A stretch of DNA of 64,000 nt. Source: an uncultured Kordiimonas sp. (GTDB lineage: Bacteria; Pseudomonadota; Alphaproteobacteria; Sphingomonadales; Kordiimonadaceae). The position numbers were made by a program, and so were the translations under genes. The DNA lies in contig CANLMI010000001.1 of the NCBI GenBank assembly GCA_947492375.1, positions 434,001 through 498,000 on the forward strand, written 5' to 3'. Positions within the stretch are counted from its first letter, which is position 1; each line of letters begins with the position of its first letter. The notes beneath the pieces were generated by a model. That model was not told the DNA's origin. It saw only the letters and a list, made by a program, of their open reading frames with translations, and ran no database searches. Positions 1 to 7,856 of the stretch are shown here, one piece after another.

Positions 1-1
1 T

Positions 2-418
2 AACCTTGAGCGTGTGCAGGTTGTGAAAGGATGGTTGGATAAAGACGGTAAACCACAGGAAAAGGTATTTAATGTCGCGTGGTCAGGTGATCGCCAGATT
101 ACAGGTGATGGAGATTTGCCGACGCTTCAACATACCGTTGACCTTGAAACAGGTAAAACGGCTAATACAATCGGTGAGCCTGAGTTTATACTGAAATGGA
201 GAGATCCTGAATTTAACCCAACTGAGCGGGCATTTTATTATGTTCGTGTGTTTGAAATTCCTTCGGCGCGGCATTCGTTACTTGATGCCATCGCCCTTCA
301 GGCAGATGCCTATGATGGCAGGCCTTCTGTGCAGCAAGAACGGGCCTATACATCATCGATTTGGTATACACCCCAAGTGAACACCACAGATACCCCCGGT
401 AGTGATAAAGCTGAGTGA
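2..418 (+). CDS. DUF3604 family protein, C-terminal part (5' end outside window)
   Basis: The reading frame is open from the first bases of the window, so this is the last 138 or so residues of a longer gene. The text runs from LERVQVVKGW through VAWSGDR, TVDLETG, FYYVRVFEIPSARH and ends near SSIWYTP, which is the characteristic C-terminus of DUF3604 proteins (usually 600-700 residues, often secreted; function not established, a metal-dependent PHP-like fold has been suggested). A GTG at 14 could be mistaken for a start, but the family homology continues upstream of it. The PpiC-type gene follows after 36 bases on the same strand. DUF3604, parvulin and HupE/UreJ genes often travel together in marine bacteria, from general knowledge. 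Confidence 0.85.
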   Translation, partial: NLERVQVVKGWLDKDGKPQEKVFNVAWSGDRQITGDGDLPTLQHTVDLETGKTANTIGEPEFILKWRDPEFNPTERAFYYVRVFEIPSARHSLLDAIALQADAYDGRPSVQQERAYTSSIWYTPQVNTTDTPGSDKAE

Positions 419-454
419 TAGTATACATGGTTATAATACGGTCCAGAGGTGGTC

Positions 455-1315
455 ATGATTAGATCCTTTTTTCGTGAACCGCTTGTTTGGTTTTTGTTTG
501 GCGGCGTATTCTTTTTTCTTTTACTGAAAATGGCTGATCCTTTGGACGGTGATACTATCATTTTTGATGATGCAGATATCATTAGCTATTTGCAGTATCG
601 ATCTAAAGCTTTCGATGAGAACGCTGCTCGTGAGGCCTGGAAAGCGATGGATGAACAGGGGCGGGCACAGATAGAAGCCGATTATACGCGTGACGAAATA
701 TTATATAGAGAAGCGCTGAAGCTTGGGTTGGATACAAATGATGAAGTTGTCCGGCGGCGTATCATTCAAAAAATGGATTATGTGCTCGCGGGCTTTGCTT
801 CATTAAAGGAAGAGGTCAGTGAAGAAGCACTGCGTCAATATTACCGCGATAACATCAGCAATTATAAGCGCGGCGCTCTTATCAGTTTTTCGCATTGGTT
901 TTTTGATCGCCGCAAGAATGGAATAGAGGATGCCGGGAAAAGGGCTGCTGCGGCACTAAATTTTTTATCGCATAACCAGAAAGAAGAGTTGCCTTCTGGT
1001 AGTGACCGTTTCTTCTTTCAAAAGAATTATGTTGAGCAGTCTTTCGGTACGATAGAAAGCCATTTTGGAAGTGAGTTTGCTGCAAGTGTTTTCAACGAAG
1101 AGTTGCCATTGAGGCAGTGGACAATGCCGATACAGTCCGAGTATGGGGTTCATCTGGTTTTTGTGCACAGTTTATTGCCTTCCGGCACTCTTTCTTTTGA
1201 AGAGGTTGCGCCTCGTGTTCTTATAGATTATCGAAGGGAATTGAATGGCGATATGCGAAAAATCGCATACGAGAAAATAAAATCTACATACCATATATCA
1301 CGTGTTGAAAAATGA
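455..1315 (+). CDS. PpiC-type (parvulin) peptidylprolyl isomerase, membrane-anchored
   Basis: This 286-residue protein has one N-terminal hydrophobic segment (about residues 9-26, WFLFGGVFFFLLL) and then a soluble region that resembles SurA/PpiC chaperones: a helical part with DEILYREALKLGL and a parvulin-like part ending in FGSEFAASVF, then QWTMPIQSEYGVHLVFV. In the family such proteins assist folding of exported proteins in the periplasm; that role is inferred here. The start at ATG 455 is preferred over GTG 449 because the AGAGGT at 445-450 makes a ribosome binding site. The stop overlaps the next start (ATGA at 1312-1315), so it is translationally coupled to the HupE/UreJ gene and probably helps fold the DUF3604 protein or its partner. 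Confidence 0.8.
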   Translation: MIRSFFREPLVWFLFGGVFFFLLLKMADPLDGDTIIFDDADIISYLQYRSKAFDENAAREAWKAMDEQGRAQIEADYTRDEILYREALKLGLDTNDEVVRRRIIQKMDYVLAGFASLKEEVSEEALRQYYRDNISNYKRGALISFSHWFFDRRKNGIEDAGKRAAAALNFLSHNQKEELPSGSDRFFFQKNYVEQSFGTIESHFGSEFAASVFNEELPLRQWTMPIQSEYGVHLVFVHSLLPSGTLSFEEVAPRVLIDYRRELNGDMRKIAYEKIKSTYHISRVEK

Positions 1316-2340
1316 TTGCCCGGTTAGCGTTTGTTGTAGTTTTTATTATGATGCTATTGAGTGCGAATAAGGCAATTTTTGCGCACGAAGGTCGGCCCGT
1401 TTATATCGAGGCTACCGTGTCAGGTACAGAAGTGCAGTTGTTATGGAAGGTTCCACCTGTTTTGGAAACGCATGATGTACCGTCGGTTTCTATTGAAAAT
1501 AAAGATTGTGCCATTCATGCAGTGCTTGCGCGTCAGCCACTATTTGGCGCCGTAATTTATAAATGTAAGTCGGTTCAGAGTAAGCTTCATATTAAGATTG
1601 ATTATCCGCGTTCCAATCCTGTTTTATCAACATTATTATTTCTAAAGTCATCAGACATTGAAATACATCAATTGTTTGGCCCCGATGAAGAAAATATCAC
1701 AGTAAACCTTGCTGGTAATATTCATAAAAGTTTCTCGGCTGCTTCTTATGCCTTGATTGGGGCAGAGCATATACTGGCAGGGTATGACCATCTACTTTTT
1801 GTCTTATGTCTTGTGTTTTTATGTCGGGATACAAGATCACTTATATATGCGGTTACTGGCTTTACGGTCGGGCATTCCTTGACACTTGCTGTTGCCGTTT
1901 TATGGGAGGTGTCGGTTCGGCCTGATTTTGTGGAGCCAATGATTGCAGCAAGTATTATAATACTGGCGAGAGAAATCATATTGCCAGCAAGAACTTTGAC
2001 AAAAAAGTATCCGGTTTTGGTGTCTGGTTTGTTTGGCCTGTTGCATGGGCTGGGTTTTGCTGGGGCTCTGTCAGAAATTGGTTTGCCAGAACAGTCAAAA
2101 ATATTAGCGTTGTTTTTCTTTAATGTTGGAGTTGAGTTGGGGCAAGGGTTAGTGGTTGCCGTAGTTTGTCTAATCCTCATAACGCTTGGTTATTTAATAA
2201 AGCCAAGGAACACTCTTTATGCAAAAACAGCGTATGAAAGGGCAGGTTATCAGAATATTCTTGAATACACTGGGGTAAGAACAGGTTTGGTGTTGCCGAT
2301 AGGTATTATCGCTATGTTTTGGTTATTGGAGCGTGTGTGA
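1312..2340 (+). CDS. HupE/UreJ family membrane protein
   Basis: The 342-residue product has a signal peptide (residues 1-24, ending IFAHEG), an extracytoplasmic domain to about residue 140, and a C-terminal block of six or seven membrane helices. The helices carry the HupE/UreJ_2 hallmarks: GAEHILAGYDHLLFVL, VGHSLTL and LLHGLGFAGAL, with histidines and an aspartate that suggest metal handling. Relatives are linked to nickel or cobalt uptake, but this two-part subfamily has no proven substrate. It overlaps the parvulin gene by four bases and is the last gene of the operon; 231 bases without a gene follow. Confidence 0.8.
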   Translation: MIARLAFVVVFIMMLLSANKAIFAHEGRPVYIEATVSGTEVQLLWKVPPVLETHDVPSVSIENKDCAIHAVLARQPLFGAVIYKCKSVQSKLHIKIDYPRSNPVLSTLLFLKSSDIEIHQLFGPDEENITVNLAGNIHKSFSAASYALIGAEHILAGYDHLLFVLCLVFLCRDTRSLIYAVTGFTVGHSLTLAVAVLWEVSVRPDFVEPMIAASIIILAREIILPARTLTKKYPVLVSGLFGLLHGLGFAGALSEIGLPEQSKILALFFFNVGVELGQGLVVAVVCLILITLGYLIKPRNTLYAKTAYERAGYQNILEYTGVRTGLVLPIGIIAMFWLLERV

Positions 2341-2571
2341 GGCAATTTATTTGGAACTGCAGGCGAATCCTGATTTGTATAGGGGGGCTATAGGGTGCTT
2401 ACTATAAATTGAAGATTAGACCAGTATATTTGAAACCGTATTTAAAATAGTGTGAAGGTATTTAATGGCTTAATTAATCTTTTATTTTCGAGAAAACGCG
2501 TTGTGTCTTGTTAAAACGCAAATTATAAGGCATTTAGTACGAACTGATTAACTATATAAAGGGTATATCCT

Positions 2572-3225
2572 GTGAGCGAATATTCTGTTGCACGCACTCA
2601 TATGATTGATGGGCAGTTGCGCCCGAATGAAGTGAATGATGAGCGCATTATTGATGCGATAAATGCAGTTCCCCGTGAAAAGTTTGTGCCTAAAACCAAA
2701 CGCGATGTTGCTTATGTAGATGAGGATATTGCAGTAGGTGAAGGGCGTTTTCTGATTGAACCCATGATTTTTGGGCGAATGCTTGTGGCAGCGAATATTC
2801 AAGCGTCGGACCTCGTGCTTGATATCGGGTGCGCAACCGGATATTCAGCGGCAGTTATGTCGCACTTGTCTGATGCTGTTGTTGCATTAGAAGAGAATGA
2901 GGGGTTAGCTGACATTGCTGAAAAGAGGCTTACTGAACTGGAAATTATGAATACAGCAGTTGTAAAAGGCGCGCTTGGAAGTGGCGTATCGAGGCAAGGG
3001 CCGTATGATGTGATTTTTATGGGGGGCGCGGTTGAAGATATCCCCATGACAGTTATCCGTCAGCTCAAAGAAGGTGGGCGGTTGATTTGTGTGAAAACTG
3101 TTAATGGTGTTGGGCGCGGACATGTTGTGACGATGCGCAATGGTATTCCTGCCGGGCGTGATTTATTTGATGCTAACATTGCAAAACTACCTGGTTTCGA
3201 AGCACCGATGGGCTTTGAGTTTTAA
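2572..3225 (+). CDS. pcm: Protein-L-isoaspartate O-methyltransferase family protein
   Basis: This is a 217-residue SAM-dependent methyltransferase of the Pcm family. The N-terminus carries the family text ARTHMIDGQLRPNEV and PREKFVP, and the SAM-binding motif I is LDIGCATGYSAAV at about residues 83-95. Classical Pcm enzymes repair isoaspartyl residues; the alphaproteobacterial paralogue next to tolC is annotated by homology only and its true substrate is uncertain. The start is GTG at 2572, since no upstream ATG is in frame and the family N-terminus begins here. The tolC gene follows after 232 bases in the same direction, a pairing common in Alphaproteobacteria. Confidence 0.85.
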   Translation: MSEYSVARTHMIDGQLRPNEVNDERIIDAINAVPREKFVPKTKRDVAYVDEDIAVGEGRFLIEPMIFGRMLVAANIQASDLVLDIGCATGYSAAVMSHLSDAVVALEENEGLADIAEKRLTELEIMNTAVVKGALGSGVSRQGPYDVIFMGGAVEDIPMTVIRQLKEGGRLICVKTVNGVGRGHVVTMRNGIPAGRDLFDANIAKLPGFEAPMGFEF

Positions 3226-3457
3226 TAGTTGAAAGAAAAGATACAGCAATAAACGCATATAGTTTCGTGTTGATCATGTATTTTACAGAAAAAACATCCA
3301 TGAAAGATGTAATTTTGGTTATAAAATCAGGGTTTTAGGTGGTAAAATTTAGAATAGGCACTAAATTGAATCATGAGCGGCCAATAAAATACAGGCCGTT
3401 AGGTAAAAAGTAACAATAATATAATAATGATACATGCGAGGAAATAAGGAGACCATA

Positions 3458-4945
3458 ATGATAAAGGGTACATCCCAAATGGGTCAAAAGGCATCTAAAC
3501 GAAAGAATTCAATATTTAAACTGACAGCAAAGAAGGGATTGGTTTCTCTTTACGCGGTGGCGACTATTGTTGGTGGTTCTTATACTGTGTCTGCTGAAAC
3601 ACTGAAGGAAGCACTCGCTGCGGCCTATTCATCAAACCCTCAATTGTTAGCACAGCGTGCAGCACTTAGAGTAACCGATGAAAGCGTATCGCGGGCCAAA
3701 TCTGGGTTTTTGCCGAATGCTAACCTGAATGGCACATTTAACCGTGGTACTCAAGAATTTGATATCGTTGGCGATACATTTCAACCAGACCAGACAATCC
3801 CTGAAGGGTTTGAGGTAGGAGATGAAATACCGGCCAATCCGCAAGATGTCAACGATGACAACTATCAGGCGAGTATTAGCCAAAACCTCTTCAATGGGTT
3901 TCAAGATCGGAATTTGGTCAGGCAGAGCAAACGCGATGTTTTAGCTGGTCGTGCACAGCTTCAATCTGTTGAACAGCAGGTGTTATTAGATGCTGTGACC
4001 GCTTATATGGATGTATTACGTGACGAAGCGGTCGTAAGGTTGAACGAGAATCAGGTTCAAGTGTTAGAACGCCAATTACAGGCGAGCCGTGATCGTTTCC
4101 GTGTTGGTGAAATAACCCGTACAGATGTTGCACAATCCGAGGCGCGCCTTGAAGGTGCAAAATCAAATAAGCTTGCTGCTGATGCGACATTGGCTGCAAG
4201 TCGTGCCAGATATCGCAGGGTGATTGGACGGACCCCTGGAACTTTGGAAAACCCTAACAGCCGGCCAGAACTGCCCGCTAGCCTAGATGCTGCAATTGAA
4301 CAGGCAATGGTTGAAAGCCCTGGTGTTAAAGCAGCTAAGTATACTGAGGAGTCCGCACGTTATGCTGTGAAGCAGGCTAAAGGTGCATTATTGCCTTCTG
4401 TTGATTTGAACGCCTCGACTGGACGGCGAAATGGTATTAGTAACGTGCAAGGTTTCTCTTTTGACTCTGTTGCTACGAGTAGCACTGTACAGTTACAGGT
4501 AAGGGTGCCACTATATGCTGGTGGTGCTCGTCATTCTGATATTCGCCGCGCCAAACAACTTCAAAGCCAGCGACGGATCGAAATTCTGCAAGCAGAACGG
4601 GTTGCGCAAGAAAATGTTTTTGCAGCATGGGATAATTACCGCGCTACAAAGGGCCAGATCACAGCTAATGAAGCGCAAGTGAATGCCAATGAAATTGCAC
4701 TAGAGGGTGTTGAACAAGAAGCGGCCGTTGGATCACGCACAACGCTTGATGTTTTAGATGCACAACAAGAGCTTTTAAATTCGCAGGTTAACCTTGTGCG
4801 TGCGCAGCGTGATGAACATGTGGCTGCTTATACTTTAGTCTCTGCGACTGGTGCATTGACTGCAGCACAGTTAAGCCTTGATGCAGCGCTCTATGACCCT
4901 GAAGAACACTTTGATAAAGTCGAGTTTAAATATTTCGGTTGGTAA
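3458..4945 (+). CDS. tolC: TolC family outer membrane efflux/secretion channel
   Basis: The 495-residue protein has an unusually long basic N-terminus before the export signal (cleavage near SYTVSAETL), then two outer membrane efflux protein repeats. Visible family features are LKEALAAAYSSNPQL, the helical-barrel text RFRVGEITRTDVAQSEARL, and in the second repeat VGSRTTLDVLDAQQELLNSQVNLVRAQRDEHVAAY. It should form the trimeric outer membrane duct used by type I secretion and drug efflux. ATG 3458 is chosen over ATG 3434 because AAGGAG lies just upstream. A strong terminator follows. The next gene encodes an RTX-repeat protein, the kind of cargo that leaves through TolC, but no ABC transporter or adaptor gene is adjacent. 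Confidence 0.93.
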   Translation: MIKGTSQMGQKASKRKNSIFKLTAKKGLVSLYAVATIVGGSYTVSAETLKEALAAAYSSNPQLLAQRAALRVTDESVSRAKSGFLPNANLNGTFNRGTQEFDIVGDTFQPDQTIPEGFEVGDEIPANPQDVNDDNYQASISQNLFNGFQDRNLVRQSKRDVLAGRAQLQSVEQQVLLDAVTAYMDVLRDEAVVRLNENQVQVLERQLQASRDRFRVGEITRTDVAQSEARLEGAKSNKLAADATLAASRARYRRVIGRTPGTLENPNSRPELPASLDAAIEQAMVESPGVKAAKYTEESARYAVKQAKGALLPSVDLNASTGRRNGISNVQGFSFDSVATSSTVQLQVRVPLYAGGARHSDIRRAKQLQSQRRIEILQAERVAQENVFAAWDNYRATKGQITANEAQVNANEIALEGVEQEAAVGSRTTLDVLDAQQELLNSQVNLVRAQRDEHVAAYTLVSATGALTAAQLSLDAALYDPEEHFDKVEFKYFGW

Positions 4946-4969
4946 GTTATATTGAGATTTTTACTTATC

Positions 4970-4998
4970 AAAAAAGGCATCTTTGGATGCCTTTTTTT
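4970..4998 (+). terminator. Rho-independent terminator after tolC
   Basis: Six A, then GGCAT, loop CTTTGG, ATGCC and seven T form a hairpin with a T-tract 25 bases after the tolC stop. The A-tract also makes it usable in the other direction. Confidence 0.85.
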
Positions 4999-5161
4999 AT
5001 AGTAATGTAGTAAAGTTGAATGCAATTTATTATTGTTAATTATTTATTAATACATCGAAAGATTGTTAATTTTCATTGAAATGCCATAATCATTTATAAA
5101 AATCCTCTTTGCGTTGCGTGGGGCTTCGCATTTTGTAACCTTTGCTCGAGAGGATTTTAAT

Positions 5162-5791
5162 ATGGCTTTTATTCCCGGTACGAATGGTAATGATGTACTT
5201 AATGGTACATCAGGTAATGATGAGATTTTTGCCCGTGGTGGCAATGATCTTGTTAACGCGGGGTTTGGTAATGATACAGTCGGCGGTGCCGCTGGTAATG
5301 ATACATTAAACGGTGATGCCGGTAACGATGAAATTTTTGGCGCAAATGGCAATGACCAACTGAATGGGGGCTCTGGTAATGATGAGCTTTTTGGTGGCAG
5401 TGGCGCAGATCAATTGTTTGGTGGTTCAGGAACTGATATTTTACTTGGTGGCTCGGGTAATGATATACTGAATGGAGGCGCAGGTGTTGATACATTTGTC
5501 TTTGGCGGTAATCATGGTGTTGACACAGTTAATGCGACATTTAGCGATACATTCCTATTTGTAGACGGCATTACACGCGATGATCTTAGAATTGAAGGTT
5601 TAGGCAATATTGGCGCAGGGCCTGACTTTCAATTTAACACAGCAGATGATGTTTTTCTTGGTGGTTTTGCTATCTTTACCGGAGAGGGACAAATAAATGT
5701 ATCAAATGCGCCAGTTCTTCGTAGTGTGATTGAAAATGGCTTTGGGCTTGATTTGCTTGTTAATATAAGTTTCGATGACTCGATCCTGTGA
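5162..5791 (+). CDS. Small RTX (hemolysin-type calcium-binding repeat) protein
   Basis: The 209-residue protein consists of about eleven nonapeptide RTX repeats (residues 6 to about 115, of the form GGxGND-x-L-x, for example GGSGNDELFGGSGADQLFGG) and a C-terminal segment of about 95 residues with no recognised catalytic domain. RTX repeats bind calcium and fold outside the cell; family members usually leave through type I secretion with an uncleaved C-terminal signal. The tail ends in a hydrophobic-acidic text (NISFDDSIL) compatible with that. ATG 5162 is the start because GAGAGG lies upstream and the repeats begin directly after. It sits behind tolC with terminators on both sides, so it is its own transcription unit. 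It is small for an RTX exoprotein and could be a matrix or adhesion component. Confidence 0.85.
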   Translation: MAFIPGTNGNDVLNGTSGNDEIFARGGNDLVNAGFGNDTVGGAAGNDTLNGDAGNDEIFGANGNDQLNGGSGNDELFGGSGADQLFGGSGTDILLGGSGNDILNGGAGVDTFVFGGNHGVDTVNATFSDTFLFVDGITRDDLRIEGLGNIGAGPDFQFNTADDVFLGGFAIFTGEGQINVSNAPVLRSVIENGFGLDLLVNISFDDSIL

Positions 5792-5816
5792 AGCGAGTTG
5801 ATATGCGATATTAATT

Positions 5817-5841
5817 AAAGGCACCTTTTGGTGCCTTTTTT
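5817..5841 (+). terminator. Rho-independent terminator after the RTX gene
   Basis: AAAGGCACC, loop TTTT, GGTGCC followed by six T. It resembles the tolC terminator in design. Confidence 0.85.
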
Positions 5842-5990
5842 GTTGCATATGTCAGATAAAAAGCACTTAACTGCCTTTAGTCTATGAAGAATTATTGACA
5901 GGCAGGGTATGAGGCGGTACGAATTTTATATCGGGAGAGTAACACTGAGAAATATCGATAAAGATATTCCGTCAAAAGCTTGGGCAAGGC

Positions 5991-6566
5991 ATGAGCGATA
6001 CCGCTACTGAAGACGAACCAACCATGGAAGAAATTCTGGCGTCCATACGCCGGATTATTTCTGATGACGACGCCGAAGCTGGCGCCGGCGAAGAGGTTGT
6101 GCCTGAGGCTGATCCAGAGCCCGAACCCGAACCGCAGCCAGAAGAACCTGCTCCGGAGCCTGAGCCAGAACCAGAGCCTGAGCTTGCTAGTGAACCAATA
6201 GAGCTTGAGCTAGAAGAAGAATTAGAGCCGGTTATCGAGCTTGTTGAAGACGAACCTGAACCAGAGCCAGAGCCGCTTCCTGAGCCTGAAGAGGAAATTC
6301 TTGATCTAACTGATTTTGCATCCGAAGCAGATCTTAATGGTATTGATCCAATTGTATCCGAACCAGTAGAAGAGAAAACAGCGCAAAGCTTCTCTCACCT
6401 TACAAATTTGATGGTTTCCGGTTATACAGGGGATGAAAATACGCTCGAATCATTAGTAAGGGAAATGCTCAGGCCAATGTTGCAGGGATGGCTTGATGAT
6501 AACTTACCGTCAATCGTTCAAGATGCGGTAGAGCGTGAAGTCGCTCGTATTTCACGTCGTAAATAA
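5991..6566 (+). CDS. popZ: PopZ-type polar organising protein (DUF2497)
   Basis: The 191-residue protein has the three-part PopZ layout: a short N-terminal helix with [19 protein letters not shown] (residues 9-27), a long acidic and proline-rich disordered linker made largely of E-P steps (about residues 38-110), and a conserved C-terminal multimerisation region with [26 protein letters not shown]. In Caulobacter PopZ forms a polar microdomain that anchors the ParB-origin complex and recruits cell-cycle proteins. popZ lies directly upstream of valS in many Alphaproteobacteria; here the two are split by an opposite-strand protease gene. ATG 5991 fits the family N-terminus, though no strong ribosome binding site is visible. 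Confidence 0.9.
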   Translation: MSDTATEDEPTMEEILASIRRIISDDDAEAGAGEEVVPEADPEPEPEPQPEEPAPEPEPEPEPELASEPIELELEEELEPVIELVEDEPEPEPEPLPEPEEEILDLTDFASEADLNGIDPIVSEPVEEKTAQSFSHLTNLMVSGYTGDENTLESLVREMLRPMLQGWLDDNLPSIVQDAVEREVARISRRK

Positions 6567-6592
6567 CAGGCTTTAATTTCTGATCTTTGTCG

Positions 6593-7639
6593 TTACTGCC
6601 CGATTATTGTTACAACTAATCCTTTACTTTTGGTGCTGTTTTTACGAAATCTCTTTTTAATAAAAAGAGCGTCGTTCGGCGGGTATGCTATTAATTTTGA
6701 GCGCTCTATAGGTTTTATTGAGGGGCGCAGGTATAATTTTTGCCTCGCATAGTCAAAAGCATAATTATAATTGTTTAAAATTGCTCCGCCGATTATGCCT
6801 TCCCGTTTGCTGGAGTAGTAAGGGGAATCTGACTGAATATATGTTGGTATCTTTCTGAATTTATTGCCGCCAAATCTAAAAGTTGTATCCATTTTAAACC
6901 CAATGTTACGTTTGCGGTAATATAGATATTCAGTAGAAGACGCCGCGTTCCGGTAATGTTTTTTTCCCCATATTATCATTGTTCCAGGGTATCCTGTATC
7001 CACCATTAACTGCTTTTTACTGTTAAGAGTTTCCCAAGGGAATAAGGCGCTAACCTTAATGAAAGGAGTTTGAGTTTTTAGGTCTAGCGGTATGCTTCGT
7101 TCATAGCGGGTGCTTATGTCGATGTCTTTACTGGTTAATACAAGGGTTTGCGTGTCGATATTCACACCAACTGTGTAGTCTTCAAACAGTTGTAGGCCAA
7201 TGATGCCGTCGAAAGGGGTTATAGTATTGCTCTCTAAAGTTTCAGGGATATGGATATAAGCGACATTTCGTAAAGAATAATACCAGTTAGCCCCCTTGAC
7301 TGATAAAAGTTCAATCTTTTTCCCAAAAGATTTCACATTGAACGCAGGGAAGTGCACGCGTTTAAACCCGCTTGTTTTAAGGGGAGTGTCCAATAAACTA
7401 TGCTTCCTGAACAAGACAGAGGTAGTAGCGCCTGTATCGATAAGCATTTTAAGGGGCCCTAAAGCATCGTGTTCAAGGGTAATTACAACGCGGTTATCAA
7501 CGAGTTCAAATGGGATTTGTATTTCGTCAGTGTCATAAAGATATATGTCGCTATCATTCGTTGCTTCATGACATAGAGTGGGGAAAGTAAATATATATAA
7601 AGTTGTTATGATGGCAGCTAATATATGAACTCTGCGCAT
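6593..7639 (-). CDS. Exported retropepsin-like aspartyl protease with two DTG motifs
   Basis: The 348-residue product has a signal peptide (residues 1 to about 23, ending PTLCHEA) and two copies of the aspartyl protease active-site motif: MLIDTGATTSVLF at about residues 85-97 and LMVDTGYPGTMII at about 211-223. Each is followed by a hydrophobic-Gly-Gly text typical of the family (FDGIIGLQLF and EGIIGGAILNNY). Two DTG lobes in one chain would give a pepsin-like pseudodimer rather than a retroviral-type homodimer; this is inference. It probably acts in the periplasm or on the cell surface. It lies convergent to popZ and divergent from valS, interrupting a conserved gene pair, and looks AT-rich compared with valS. 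Confidence 0.8.
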   Translation of the reverse strand: MRRVHILAAIITTLYIFTFPTLCHEATNDSDIYLYDTDEIQIPFELVDNRVVITLEHDALGPLKMLIDTGATTSVLFRKHSLLDTPLKTSGFKRVHFPAFNVKSFGKKIELLSVKGANWYYSLRNVAYIHIPETLESNTITPFDGIIGLQLFEDYTVGVNIDTQTLVLTSKDIDISTRYERSIPLDLKTQTPFIKVSALFPWETLNSKKQLMVDTGYPGTMIIWGKKHYRNAASSTEYLYYRKRNIGFKMDTTFRFGGNKFRKIPTYIQSDSPYYSSKREGIIGGAILNNYNYAFDYARQKLYLRPSIKPIERSKLIAYPPNDALFIKKRFRKNSTKSKGLVVTIIGQ

Positions 7640-7799
7640 AGCGCTCCTCCTGATATATTCTTATGGTAGTGATATACAGTCAGTGATGTCAATATCCCTA
7701 TGTTTACATTCAGGTTTTATGCTAAATTCGTAAAGTGATGTTCTGAGAAATGCAGAGAGAGTTGACGGGCTATTTCATAGCGCCTAAAAGATGCAATTC

Positions 7800-7818
7800 T
7801 GTACGCATTTTGCGTACA
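7800..7818. promoter_or_regulatory. 19-base inverted repeat upstream of valS
   Basis: TGTACGCATTTTGCGTACA is a perfect palindrome with 8-base arms and a 3-base centre, 38 bases before the valS start. Its size and position suit a dimeric regulator site overlapping the promoter, or a small leader hairpin. No T-tract follows, so it is not a terminator. Confidence 0.4.
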
Positions 7819-7856
7819 ATAGATATTTAAAATTAAGCTCTTGAAGGCAATAAACC

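Noticed and set aside
3300-3338. Twelve-codon frame between the pcm-like gene and tolC (MKDVILVIKSGF)
   Set aside because: Too short, without ribosome binding site or conservation evidence.
5253-5495. His/Tyr-rich frame on the - strand in the RTX gene
   Set aside because: An artefact of the repeated Gly-Asn-Asp codons read backwards.
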